Shown one piece after another: positions 1 through 11,233 of a stretch of 64,000 bases of DNA. Positions within the stretch are counted from its first letter, which is position 1. The number at the start of each line of letters is the position of its first letter. The notes under the pieces were generated by a model, which was not told the origin of the DNA, did not search any database, and saw nothing but the letters and a program-made list of their open reading frames with translations. Location: assembly GCA_022376515.1 (NCBI GenBank), contig WTXI01000117.1, forward strand, positions 48,158 to 112,157, written 5' to 3'. The translations under genes and the position numbers were made by a program. The DNA comes from Lactifluus volemus. Its lineage: Eukaryota; Basidiomycota; Agaricomycetes; Russulales; Russulaceae.

Positions 1-52
1 TGCCCAATATCATTTTCGCCCATCCGTCGCTGACCCAACTTCCGCTCTTTAG

Positions 53-3000
53 CTGAACCCCTATGCAAAACTAGCGTGGAGTCTGCTCTCAAAAATCCCT
101 GAGGTGAATTTCATTGCCTTCTCGGATGATGTAAAACAGTCACTGATGTTTTTTTTTTCGCTTGGCCTGCAGACCTTGCTACAGCAGGTCGAGCGTGACC
201 TCAACGTCGAAACACTACTTGAGGTGATACGCGATGCCTTTGAATTTGTAGAAGAGGCCGATACTTTGAGGAACATCATCCCGGAATCTAGACAAGCAAC
301 AATTCTCGAGGAGATGCTGGAGAGCGTCTCTAAATGTGCCGAATTTATTCAATCATATGCGGAGGATGTGCATATCGGTACATCATCTTCATCTCTCTCA
401 CTGATTGCTATAAATATGTGATTTTCAGGGAAGCGGGCTCTAAAGCATATCGTCGGCCCAATTGATGGAATAGTCGAACAGTACCGCGCCGACTTCGTCC
501 GACTGCGAAAAAGTTTCCTCGCCCGTGCTACTATTACCATCGAAGTTGCTGTGCTAGAAGCTGGTGCGTAACTCTAATGGTCACAAGACTTTCGGATCGT
601 CGAACTGACAAAGCACAGAATTGGACGCAAAAATCAGGGAAATGCCCTATAAGGGAGGCTGGCGATTCAACGATAAGCGCTGTCTTCCAGGCACACGCGT
701 CGGGTTCCTGGACTATATTATCAAGTGGGTCGAGAATCCCGAATCTGAACGTGCGCTCGTTCTCCTCGGCCAGGCAGGCACGGGAAAGTCTTCTATTGCC
801 CACGAGATTGCACGTCACTTCGACGACAAGCGCCTTGGCTCTTACTTCGCCTTTTTGCGAAAGGAGCAGTCCAAAGATGAGGCTTACCAACTCTTCACGA
901 CACTTGCTCGCGATCTTTCCGATCGCAGTCCTGCTTTCAAACGCGCCCTTGGAAGGGTCATCAAGGATAAATCGTCTCTCCGTGGTACTCGAGACTATCA
1001 TACGCTCTTTGAATGTCTCCTCCTTGAACCGCTCAAGAACCTGTCGCTTCTTGGTCCAGTTCTCATCGTCATCGATGCACTGGATGAGAGCGGAGCCACA
1101 ATCGACAAGAACGGACTCCATGCCTTTCTTGCTCAACGTCTCATTGACCTCCCTCCAAACTTCCGCGTACTCATCACCTCGAGGCCGGGGAGTGGTATTG
1201 AACCTGCCTTCGCCGATGCGGAGTCCGTCCGTACCATCTACATGGATGATACTCAACTGGCTGCTAATACAGAGCAAGATATTGGCATGTATCTTCAAAA
1301 AGAGCTTCCCGAGGACGTGTTCAAAGACCATGGTAGCAAATTAGCGAAGGCAGCAGAGGGCTTGTTTCAATGGGCAGCCATTGCTTGCGGGTTCATAAAT
1401 AGTCCTGCTAGTCTTGGCCTTAGCAACAAAGAGTGTGTACAGCGCCTGTTAGCACACTCTCGAGGACGGGATGGTCAAGGACCATTGGACAACTTGTACG
1501 AAGAAATTCTCAAAGAGTACATCAAATCGCATGAAGCACAGATTGTATTTCGGTCCGTCATGGGACAACTTCTTGCCGCGATCGAGCCCCTCTCCATCAG
1601 CTCCTTGATTTCTTTGCGACGACGTGTAACCAAAGACGACCCCGAGGATTCCCACCGCGTGCTTGGGATTCTCGGTTACCTCGGCTCGCTACTGAGCAAC
1701 GCCACTTCATCTGATCAATCGCGACCCATCATTCCTCTCCATACGTCATTCCGTGACTTTCTGACCAGCAAGAAGAGTGATGTGTTTTATGTGGATCTTG
1801 GCGATGCGCACCATCAGTTGGCACACTCCTGCCTTACGATGATGTTCGATGATCTCAAATTCAATATCTGCAACCTCGAGTCGTCACATCTCACCAACAG
1901 CGACGTCCCAGACTTGAAATCTCGAATCGCCAAATACATCCCACCTGCTCTATCGTATGCCTGCATTTATTGGGACGACCATTTACTAGGAGTCTCCTTC
2001 GAACGCGAACTCTTTAAGAAGCTTCGATCCCTGTTTGAGACGAAGTTTTTGTTTTGGCTGGAAGTTCTGAGCGTTAAGAACAGCGTAGGCGTTGCTTCAC
2101 CAGCCTTGTCATCTCTGTCGATATGGTTGCAGCCGGAGGTGGGTACAACATGATTTAATATGACATGTAGTGACTTTAATTGCAATAGCGTTCGCAAACG
2201 GAGGTGAAGACTTTTTTGGCATTGGTGAACGATGCGTCCGCGTTTATGCGGTATTTTGGAATGACGATGGCAAGGAGCGCTCCGCACATCTATATCTCTG
2301 CCCTCCCTTTCGCCCCAACCTCTTCCCAGATCCTCAAGCAATATCTTCAACATTTTCCTCGCACACTGACCTTGGAACGCGGGCAGTTGTCTCATTGGCC
2401 AGCATTGGAAATGACGATCCAGGCCCCTAGCGGATACGTCTATTCTGTTGTAATCTCGCCGGATGGGCAGCGTATTGCATCAGGCTCATCCGATCACATG
2501 ATTCGTGTGTGGGATGCCACAACAGGACAGGTCGTGGCGGGCCCATTTACTGGACACACAGATTCGGTCAGATCGGTTGCATTCTCGCCGGACGGGCAGC
2601 GTATCGCATCAGCCTCGGATGATCACACAATTCGTTTGTGGGATGCTACAACAGGACAGGTCGTAGCGGGCCCATCTACTGGACACACCGATTCGGTCAG
2701 ATCTGTTGCATTCTCGCCAGATGGGCAGCATATTGCATCAGGCTCGTCCGATCACACGATTCGTGTGTGGGATGCCACAACAGGACAGATCATAGCAGGC
2801 CCATTTACTGGACACACCCATTGGCTCACATCTGTCGCATTCTCGCCGGATGGACAACGTATCGCATCAGGCTCGTCTGATCACACGATTCGTGTGTGGG
2901 ATGCTACAACAGGACAGGTCGTAGCGGGGCCGTTTACTGGACACACTCATTGGGTCAGATCCGTCACATTCTCACCGGACGGGCAGCGTATTGCCTCAGG

Positions 3001-4159
3001 CTCTTCTGATCACACAATTCGTGTATGGAATGTCACAACAGGACAGGTAGTGGGCCCGTCTACTGAAAACACCAATTCAGTCGAATCTGTTGCATTCTCG
3101 CCAGACGGGCAGTGTATTGCATCAGGCTCGTGGGATCACACGATTTGTGTGTGGGACGCCACAACAGGACAGGTCGTAACGGGTCCCTTTACTGGTGGAC
3201 ACACCGGTTCAGTCATGTCTGTCGCATTCTCGCCCGACGGGCAGCGTATTGCATCAGGCTCGTCTGATCACACGATTCGTGTGTGGGATGCCACAACAGG
3301 ACAGGTCGTGGCGGGTCCATTTACTGGACACACCGATTCGGTCAGATCGGTTGCATTCTCGCCGGATGGGCAGCGTATTGCATCAGCCTCAAAAGATCAC
3401 ACAATCCGTGTATGGGATGCCACAACAGGAAAGGTTGTAGCCGGCCCGTTTACTGGACATACCTATTCGATCAGATCTGTTGCATTCTCGCCCTACGGGC
3501 AGTGTATTGCATCAGGCTCGTCTGATGACACGATTCGTGTGTGGGATGCCACAACAGGACAGCTCGTAACGGGCCCGTTTACTGGACCCACCCGTTGGGT
3601 CACATCTGTGGCATTCTCGCCGGACGGGCAGCATATCGCATCAGGCTCGTCTGATGACATGATTCGTGTGTGGGATGCCACAACAGGACGGGTCGTAGCG
3701 GGCCCATTTACTGGACACACCAATTCAGTCATATCTGTCGCATTCTCGCCGGACGGGCAGCGTATCGCATCAGCCTCGGATGATCACACAATTCGTGTGT
3801 GGGATGTCACACCTGGACAGATTGTAGAGGGCCCATTTGCTGATCCGGTCACGTCTGTTACATTCTCGCCAGACAGACAGCACACTGCCTCAACCTCTGA
3901 TGGTGCAACTCATGTGGAGAAGGTCATAAGAGAAGATGTTACGATCCATTTTACAGACCAATTCCTGATTGATAGTGATGGTTGGATATATGGGGAAGGG
4001 GGGAAACTTCTTTTATGGATTCCTGAGCTTCATAGGCCATGCCTTCATAGACCTAGTACCATCTGGATTGCGGGTCAGCATGAAACTCGGCTTGGTCTCT
4101 CAAAGTTTGTGCATGGATCAAATTGGGCTACAGTATATGATCACAGTTTATTTCAATAG
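53..4159 (+). CDS. NACHT-WD40 NLR-like protein, 5' end outside window
   Basis: Signal-transducing STAND NTPase of the fungal NLR type, probably cytosolic; such proteins act in non-self recognition and programmed cell death, though the role of this one is inference. Exons that keep one reading frame: 53-103, 173-377, 429-563, 619-2138 and 2189-4159, giving at least 1293 residues. An acceptor AG lies just before base 53, so earlier exons are off the edge. The N-terminus is a helical domain (from LNPYAKLAW) common before NACHT domains in Rhizoctonia-like fungi. NACHT: Walker A GQAGTGKSS near 770, Walker B VLIVIDALDES near 1060, then LITSRPGSGIE. A helical linker leads to WD40 repeats and a short tail (about 3890-4159) ending in a conserved-looking GQHETRLGLSKFVHG segment. 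The long open frame on the opposite strand near 534-1331 is a shadow. Confidence 0.9.
2420..3890 (+). repeat. WD40-coding direct repeats, about 129 bp each
   Basis: Eleven full units and one degenerate unit (SPDRQHTAS), each 43 residues or 129 bp. The core VAFSPDGQRIASGSSDHTIR is nearly constant and the DNA is nearly constant too. Differences are clustered: the pair after GHT (DS, HW, NS, GS, YS, RW), the residue shortly after it (R, T, E, M, I), and the strand around SGSS, SASD, SGSW or SASK. One unit lacks an Ala before GPST, another carries an extra Gly before HTGSV. The units would form a beta-propeller, probably the ligand-sensing part of the NLR-like protein. Confidence 0.95.
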
Positions 4160-4933
4160 AATCCGATGTTTTTTATTCTAAAAAAGTGGCGCATTGCGAA
4201 TACACCCTCAGACTCGGAACCAGTGACAGGACCTCCACCGGCGCAGCAGCGGCGCTGTACCACCAACGCTACCGACATCCTGACATCCCTTGAAATGTTC
4301 AACGAGTCATCAGACGAGACGTGGAGGCGATCCCGCGGCAGCTGCCCATTGCTGCCGTTAGTACTAGCCCGGTCCCAAGATACCACCACTTCCTGGACTT
4401 CAGCTCGCTGGCGCGACTCAATGGGTCCCTTAACCAAGCACCCTTGATAAAAAGAAAAACAGACCCAAGCTCCACGTTTAAGTGGTATGATTAGTCCCGT
4501 ACGGCCACGCTGTCAACCGGAAAAACTCATCATCGCTCTAACTGTTTGCGTACTGATCCCCAGCTCCAGTCAATTTCAAAAATAGTCAGGAAGTTTTCTC
4601 TTATTGATGTTGACCCCACTTTGAATCTGGAACTCAACTAACATCCGACTGTTCTACGTGAAGCATACCCAAAGTCACCCGTGTCAGCTTACGGAGACGG
4701 TATCGAGTGGGGTGGTGCTCCTTAGCCGAGGGAGTACAGAGTCGCCGGGATTGAGGCAACTTTCGGAACGGCTTGACAGCTCACGTTAGTAATAGTTATT
4801 GTATACTCGCCCCCGCACTTGTAATAGGTCCGTATATGGATGCATATTGAATCGCAAAACAGGTCCCTCTGATGATTGATCCATAGATCTCTAGCCCTTC
4901 GCATGTCGGTGTGGCGTTGGACAACGGCAAACA
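4160..4933. other. intergenic, nothing recognised
   Basis: This is the 3' flank of the NLR-like gene. Short open frames occur on both strands (for example 4166-4447 plus and 4153-4437 minus) but none shows a recognisable domain or plausible splicing. No tRNA or strong hairpin was seen. Confidence 0.5.
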
Positions 4934-5749
4934 TTATAAGAAAACGTACCGGATGGTTTTATCATTTTCTAGATATCTCACGTCTAGCTGGTGGGAGGGA
5001 AGATCGCCTCCGCTGTTGTTGTCAACGTCATTAGCATTGGCCAGAGTTCCTCCTTCCCTAATTCGCGCCGCGCGCCGCCGAGGTAACCCCGATCGTGACC
5101 CCTCAGCATGTAACCCTCCCCCATGCATTGTTCGCCTTTTAAGAAACGAAGCTAACGATGCTCCACAAAGCACAACGCACCGAGGATAGTGAGGCCTTTT
5201 ACTGACCCTCTTGGTCGCTGCTTGAGATTCTTCCTGCTCGTGTTCGGCAACGTGATTGTCGATTTCAGTCATCCAGCCCCGATAAAGCTTTCCCGGTGGC
5301 CTTTTCCGCAAGCGCTCGGCCATCTTCTCTTCTACTGCCTCGGCGCGCTCGAATGTCAATCTGTCATGCATCGGTGTGGAGGCCAACATGGTCAGGTCTA
5401 TAGCCTGAGATTCTACAGCCTTCCTGACGCGTTGATTTTTGATTTGCTCGTTCCAGCCTGCTACAAATTCCGGGTTGCCCTCGATCTCACGCATCCATGT
5501 TGTGTTGGTGCCAACCGGACCAGTCTTTCCATCGAATCTTGTGAGGTCGTGGATGGCATCATTCGAGAAGGATTGAAAAAAAAAAAAATACCTCATAGCT
5601 AGGCAATGCGGATTGTAAGAGAATGGGGTGAACAAGGAAAATAAAACGTACTTTGAGATCCCAAATATGTCGACGTCCTCGCCCACGATTCCATGTACGA
5701 GCCATTCTTCGTCCTCGGACTCTGGCGAGCTTGGTGAACGGGCAATCAT
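4934..5749 (-). pseudogene. chromodomain-like gene, frameshifted
   Basis: The minus strand begins with an acidic Ser/Glu-rich start (SPESEDEEW) and then WLVHGIVGEDVDIFGISK. A donor GTACGT follows and an acceptor brings in YE. A second likely intron of about 54 nt carries a long T tract. After it the motif IRWKDWSG (near 5520-5537) is read in one frame, but the continuation GTNTTW (near 5497-5514) is one base out of frame. Together they resemble a chromodomain (aromatic cage strand, RWKDW, then NTTW), the histone-tail binding fold. Downstream frame 4934-5500 stays open and contains an Arg/Glu-rich helix-like stretch (RLTFERAEAVEEKMAERL). The family call rests on short motifs. The shift could be real decay or a sequencing error. 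Confidence 0.5.
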
Positions 5750-6609
5750 CTCATCGTCGTTGCAACTCGACTACCACATGTTACCAATGCCGCATATATA
5801 TTCAAACAATTAGTCAGGCTCTCCACGTGATCAGCTGGTTGGAGTTTGTGTGATGGGAAAGCATTAATCATCACTCAACCCGGGGGAGCGCGTAGCTCCC
5901 GGCCCGCGGCCTCCGTGTCTGAGGAAAAGTGGCATAGTGCTCTGCGTACTAAGATTCTCAGTCCGGACTCAAAAATGCACTTTCTGACGAATCCACATTT
6001 ATGCCCTTTCTGCCTGTATGTCGTGTGGACGGACGGACGCGGTGTGGCAAGTACCACGAACGACTCATCGGACGATTCGACTATTAGGATATCTTGGTCG
6101 CAATGTGCCACCCTTGGCCTTGTCTTTAGAGCGAAGATTGTATCCATGGGTGGCGCCAGTCGTGTTTTAAAAGGACTAGGAAGCATGGGCGAAGAGGAGA
6201 ACTAGGGCTTTAAATATAAGCAAGAATCGAGACGTTGGTGAACGTTGTGCTGACTCGGATGTCCGTTGCCCGAGTGTCAGCTTTATGGTCCCATCTCGCT
6301 GATTGGCCTGCTACTTTGCAACCAATCGGTCTTTTGTCGACGCGGTGCGCCTAGAGATTTGTGGCTTTTACTTTTACTAATTTGGCAGTGGTTCAAAGCG
6401 TCACACCTGTCCCAAGCGAGACAAGTGAAGGCCCAGTCCGTCGTGTGAGTCGGCCATGATAGCCATGATAGCCACATTGCACGATTGTAACTGGTACTTG
6501 TTCATGTCGTACTTTCAACGACGGCGTTGAAGGGCCAACGGCCTGAGTCGTCTGCATGCCGCGTCTCTGGCATACTAAGTACCTGTGGCTGCTTGGCCCT
6601 CTTCGCATT
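5750..6609. other. intergenic with an unassigned minus-strand frame
   Basis: A 103-codon minus-strand frame (5875-6186) and an overlapping plus-strand frame (5846-6205) are open. Neither was recognised. The minus frame lies directly upstream of the chromodomain remnant and could be an earlier exon of it, but no convincing splice junction was found. Nothing else could be supported. Confidence 0.35.
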
Positions 6610-6770
6610 TATCCTGTGGTCTTCTTACTAGTAGCTATTCCTTCACGCGTACACTCAAAATACTCCATTGAACTAATCCTTGGATGTCCTTTACTAAGAA
6701 TACATGTAGGCTTCGCGCGCGGTATGGTAGTATATACAATGTTGCGGGAAAAAAAAAGAAGAGAATCTCG
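6610..6770. repeat. 3'-flank repeat of RTA1 unit (copy 1)
   Basis: This block (ATCCTGTGGTCTT, then CATGTAGGCTTCGCG and an A-rich run) recurs at about 11090-11233, and more diverged at 18190-18320 and 23980-24070. In each place it lies directly after the stop codon side of an RTA1-like gene. It is part of the duplicated unit and likely holds the shared 3' untranslated region. Confidence 0.75.
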
Positions 6771-8261
6771 TTACTTCGCTTTCATCTCGGAATCATTGCC
6801 CGTCTCATCTGGGGAGGTACCTTTAGAATTGGTCGGGTAGGGATAATCCGATGTTTTCAGGAGGACCCCAGGATGGATGATATTCATCGTCCACATCGTT
6901 AGTGTGATCATTACGCCATCGAATACGACTGCACAATAATTGGTTACGATTCGATGCGACTGGTAGCAGAGATACGTACTGAATAACCATTGAGTCGAGT
7001 TAACCTTGCCGCGCCATCCATCCACGAATGCGACAGTCCGAAAGATAGTCCTACAGACCATCAACGACATGTAAAGAAAAGGAGGAAGACCGGGCAGCGT
7101 ACCGTATGATGATGAAGACGGTGGTGACAAACATGGCATACAACACGCACCTCAGACGAAAGTCCATCGTGCCGCGATAAGCCTCGCCAGGGACATATCG
7201 TATTGGCCGATCCCGTGCGTACCGGATGAGAAATTCCGCCGCAAAGGCACAGTACGCGGCAATGGCGACTGGTAGGGTTGTCAGCAATCGTCTTCGTGAT
7301 CGTGCAGGTGATCTGACACACCGAGCTGGAAGGTAATACCACCGAGAGCGATGTGCGAGCCCTGATATAGCGAGCATCGAGTTAGTTGGAGAATTAGCAG
7401 AACCGTGATGGCGCATGCGGACCAGCCTGAGTTGAGCTTGTAAATTTGAATTTGGCTTCGACCTTGGCTTTGATCTGTAGGCTCTCGACACTATACTGCC
7501 ACCCATGCCTTGAATAAGGAGAGCAACGAGGTCCTAGAAAAATGGTAAGAAGAATCGTAAATCCTGTATGGACGAAAATATACTTACGCTGAATATGAAT
7601 ACAATTGTGTCTTCGTCACGGCTATTAATAATTCTCTGATGAACAAAGGCCGGGTATGTGACTCACATCGTCTAGGTGTAAGACGGCTGTATTGTGGGCC
7701 GAGCCGGCGCATGATGCGTCCTAGGAGAATAAAATTGGCCGCAACCAGTGGTGTGGGTGCAAGAACAAGTGTTAATATTCTGTAGATCCATGAGCAAAGG
7801 ACTCAAAGGCGACCATCGAAGTGTACCCACTGTATGATAAACGGAGGGAATAAGAACGGATGTCGGCTCGACCACAATCGAGAGCTCCAGCCAACAACCT
7901 CAAGGAAACCACAGAGAATCGTACTAGGTAATAGCCACCACAGGCGAAAATAGAGAGCCTGTATGGTATGGACGACTTGAGGGTGTTCCACTGTCAGCAA
8001 CAACCTATTGAGACCAAAGGGAGAATACATACATGTAGAGATTCCGAAGAGGGAAATGAAAGTAATAGCAGCCCATTCTGAGGGAATGTAGTTATACAGT
8101 AACTGATGTTGAGTATCACTGGTACCGTTAAAGGAACCTTGAAAATGTGTACGGTGTACCTAAAAATTTAGTCTGAAAAATCGGAGACAAAGAAGGATGC
8201 GCACTCATGAGCAGGGCCACTGGGCTAGGGTTGGAACTGCCTCGCCGTATCTTCTTGACAT
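6771..8261 (-). pseudogene. RTA1-like lipid exporter, copy A, probably broken in exon 1
   Basis: RTA1/lipid-translocating exporter family: fungal seven-helix membrane proteins (relatives include yeast Rsb1 and Rta1) linked to sphingoid-base export and drug tolerance. Splicing by eye gives IPSEWAAITFISLFGIS, then LWWLLPSTILCGFLEVVGW with RLWSS, then LVLAPTPLVAANFILLGR and RRLGPQYSRLTPR, then AYCAFAAEFLIRYARDRPIR, RTIFRTVAFVDGW and VFDGVMITL...HPG. All are family landmarks, and introns end in consistent phase. The ATG at 8261 (MSRRYGEAVPTL) runs into an in-frame TGA near 8208, where copy C reads on; copy A has one extra base there. The 5' end of this family is not fully resolved, so an undetected alternative first exon could rescue it. 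Confidence 0.75.
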
Positions 8262-9180
8262 GTCTTTATACCCTCAGAAGTAGTGCCTCAGGGTAAGATG
8301 CCGATCAGAAGCGCGTTCCTAGATAACCTTACAAGTCTACTTGGTGACGATTGTTTCCATATGCTGATGAGATATATACGCCGAGGCCGTGCAACACGCG
8401 GATGAACGACTGCGCATTCTATCCAACCGAACCTTCAGAGCTTCAGCTTCAGCGCTTCAGCCACATCCATCATTTTGTTACATCTCACTCATTTCTGGCC
8501 CACTTCACTTTATACTTGGCATGTATCACTCAATACATGTCTTCATGATTTCTCAGGTGTTTTTCGGGAATGAAGTGTAGTTTTCAATGAGAACGAAACT
8601 GTCAAACTTACCGAATTGCCAAGTCTGTGCGTGGGAGACTCTCAGAGGGTTAAATCACGTGCTATCAGATCTGCGCAGTGCACGGCGGCCCGTGCAAGTT
8701 TCTCAATCACATATTTCAAGCTCACCCGTTAGAGTAGAGCATGGCACTGCAGCGCCAGTCCAGTGCAGCATGGCGATGATTAGTAGAAATAGATGACAAT
8801 GGATTAAATTACTGTGGTATGTATCGTGGTCATGCCGTGAGGGCTGCCAGTGAGCGATAACTGCCCCTTCGTTGAGGCTTGTTTCCGTCCAGGGATAGGC
8901 GCAGAACACTGGCATGAGAAGAGAAATAAGTTCGAGACTGTGCTATGACCTGAAGAGCCAGAAGGCATACAGACAGCGATGATAGAGGATATCAGTAGAA
9001 TGTTCTAGTGGCGTGTGTGATCCTAGGAAGCCATGTCGTCTCGGCGGCCATGATAACGGGCACGATGCGGGCCAATGGGATTCAAAGCGCCTATCCGACA
9101 TTCAAAAGCCGGCCTCTGTTAGTCCAATTGTTTCACTTTTAGGAATGTACCACGAGGTATGAGGGTGCCTTAGACTAGTA
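8262..9180. repeat. 5'-flank repeat of RTA1 unit (copy 1)
   Basis: Sequence upstream of copy A shared with 12721-13400 and in part with 19757-20200 and 25592-26060. Landmarks are TATACGCCGAGGCCGTGCAA, a block with GATGATTAGTAG, GGCATACAGACAGC and GTGTGTGATCCTAGG. It would contain the promoter of each RTA1 copy. No other gene is supported here. Confidence 0.7.
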
Positions 9181-9184
9181 TGTG

Positions 9185-9275
9185 ACTGGGGACGGAGCAA
9201 TTGCAAATCGCTATGCAGAGCAATCGTTGCACTGAATCATGTCACAGATTGAACAAGATGGAGCAGAAATTGTAC
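9185..9275 (+). pseudogene. decayed 3' fragment of mitochondrial TrpRS gene
   Basis: The stretch TTGCAAATCGCTATGCAGAG aligns with TTGCAGATCGCTACGCGGAG in the intact synthetase gene near 28570. After an internal deletion GATGGAGCAGAAA matches the intact gene near 28711. The fragment is too short and altered to code for anything. It lies to the right of RTA1 copy A, as the intact synthetase lies to the right of copy D. Confidence 0.65.
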
Positions 9276-9828
9276 ATAGTACTAGTATAGGATTACTAGG
9301 GAGACCCGCAATTGAACTTGTTGGAAGCGCAGCAAGTCGAACCAACGCGCGGTGACACGTTGCGTGACGCGTGACCGCTTATACCCGATGATACCCGATT
9401 AGGACAGACTCCAGATTCAGACAGACGTTATCTATGTTTCGTCTTATTGCCTCGATCTCTTCATTTTCATAGCATCCCACCTTTTATTACTGACATATTA
9501 CCTTGCTAATTATCTCAGTTATCTTCTACCTTAAGTACTGTAACAATTGTGCCCCGCACACCTCAGTCTTTTTTCTTTCTGACTGAGCACTCAGGATTGA
9601 TTCTCATCCAATAGAACTTTCCTATGATAGAGTTTTGTTAGTTTCACAAGAGCTTGAAGAGCTTCCCCAGGATATAATCTCCAAATCCGAGTTGGGATCG
9701 GTCACGCGAGGGGGTGGTCAGGATGGGGGCGCTTGCGGGCTGCCTATTGGAGCTCGGTGTCACTAGAAGTTTGTGTTGATCAATTGAAATAGCGTCCTCG
9801 TGGTGTTATTGTTCCACGGAAGCGGTTG
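9276..9828. other. intergenic, nothing recognised
   Basis: AT-rich with T/C tracts around 9480-9600. No open frame of interest, no hairpin and no RNA gene seen. Confidence 0.4.
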
Positions 9829-10340
9829 TCATGACACTATTTTCCTCTGATATGATGTGATATCGCAACAGCCGATGACCTCTATGATAGTGCAGTTGAC
9901 TCGTGAGTTGAGAGATCGGTTCCGAGTCATGGAACTATAAATCGCTGGTCTCAAATCGAAGTACCGAACCATCCATGCGCTCTTCCTTCCGTACTCTACG
10001 TTCTTTATGAACATGTTGGTCAACAAATCGTCGAGGAGATCCGCAGGATGAAAATATCAGAACAGCCCCTGAGTCTGAGGCTGTCCCACGCCAGGTAGTT
10101 TGTTCTCTCCCCCTGGCGCTGATCCCTTCAGGTGCCAGTGACTCGGACAAGGCCAAGTATTCTTTCTCAGACATACACCTATGCTATCCGCACTCATGCA
10201 ATTCTGATGCAGTTCCAGGGGATATGGGCCATACAATGTCTCGATATGAAGGTCATGTCCTCGTATCAAATGGACGATGCCTTCTAGTGAAGGCACAAAT
10301 TTTGAGGAATGATGGGCGATCGGCGTTTGTATCACACCAA
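9829..10340. repeat. dispersed unit-edge repeat (copy 1)
   Basis: Related to 17750-18170 and 23620-23960. Shared words include GACCTCTATGAT, CTGATCCCTTCAGGTG, AAGTA followed by TTCTTTCTC, and ATATGGGCCATACA with TGTCTCGATA. A minus-strand frame (10057-10335) reads as protein-like (for example SLEGIVHLIRGHDLHIETLYG) but is interrupted in the other copies. It may be an old mobile-element or gene remnant carried inside the duplicated unit; no family was recognised. Confidence 0.55.
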
Positions 10341-10367
10341 CGCCTATCGATCATCAACCCTTAAAAT

Positions 10368-10559
10368 TTGAGTGCCATGAAAATCTGGAACCAGGAAAAT
10401 ATCGCTTACAAGGCACTGCACCTTACAGAGCGCTTGAATAAAGTTGAAGATTTCTATGACTCAATGCTCAGGCTATCGAGTGATGAACAGGGTATAACTT
10501 CTTATGAGAGATTGGCACTGGTAAGAGCGCTTCTGGGAGTTGTGAAAATCCAGCAATGA
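10368..10559 (+). CDS. small open frame, unknown
   Basis: About 60 codons with a balanced helical composition (KIWNQENIAYKALHL, then LNKVEDFYDSMLRL and SYERLALVRALLGVV). The first ATG is at 10377. It follows directly on the dispersed repeat and could be an exon of a lost gene. No homologue was recognised and there is no clear splice partner. Confidence 0.25.
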   Translation: MSAMKIWNQENIAYKALHLTERLNKVEDFYDSMLRLSSDEQGITSYERLALVRALLGVVKIQQ

Positions 10560-10596
10560 TGTCTGATATTGTCCACAGTATGACCAGTGTGTGTAG

Positions 10597-10880
10597 TGAT
10601 GTAAGGCCAGCTGTGCGGCTGGCCTCACAACCACTGGCGTTGTATGCCATCATATTCCTATCTTTACGCCTCCGAGTCGGGCCCGCCAGTGTAGAGCCAT
10701 ACAAGCCATATATCTGAATAGTTCGAGCCTTAAATTAATGCCCGTACTATACGCAGGTCAAAAATGTAGTTAGAGGCACCCAAATCATCGTAAAATGATG
10801 ACCCGGATGAATACTACTAGTTACTCTGTTCTCTCGGACTCGCCCCGGGCCGCCGTGCGCTTTCGGACGTACTTTCAGTG
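10597..10880 (+). repeat. single-arm copy of inverted-repeat element
   Basis: GATGTAAGGCCAGCTGTG followed by TCCTATCTTTACGCCTC and a diverged GTGTAGAGCC match the left arm of the inverted-repeat element at 15041-15602. The following 10790-10880 (TCTCTCGGACTCG) resembles that element's interior. No matching right arm was seen, so this is a truncated or older copy. Confidence 0.65.
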
Positions 10881-11089
10881 AAGACTCGTTCACCACAAAT
10901 TCTGTTGATTCAAGGCTAAAGTGCATGTTTAATTTTCTGACATCTGGATTTCTTTTCTTTTTTCCTTTCTCTCAAAGCAAGCAGCAGAGCCGGGGTCTCA
11001 GTGCTCGAGGCGAGGTGGACTTTGTGTAGTAGTAGGTTGGTGTACCTCGGGCTTAGATCGTAGTGGCTGTTTTGCTTACCACATTCATC

Positions 11090-11233
11090 CTGTGGTCTTA
11101 GTAGCTATTCCTTCACGCAGGCACTGAAAATACTCCATTGCATTAATCGTGTTTACTATGAATAAACAAATACATGTAGGCTTCGCGGTATACTAGTATA
11201 TAAAATGTTGCGCAAAAAAAGAAAAAAATCTTG
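11090..11233. repeat. 3'-flank repeat of RTA1 unit (copy 2)
   Basis: Near-copy of 6610-6770, including CATGTAGGCTTCGCGGTATA and an A-rich run before the end of the RTA1 gene. The segment just upstream (11030-11080, TGTACCTCGGGCTTAGA) recurs at about 18173 and 23968. Confidence 0.75.

Noticed and set aside
534..1331. 265-codon minus-strand frame under the NACHT exon
   Set aside because: It mirrors the coding strand of a clear NACHT domain and shows no domain of its own; it is a shadow.
2420..3890. Regular repeat that could be taken for a CRISPR or satellite array
   Set aside because: Units are 129 bp, have no spacers and code in frame for WD40 repeats.
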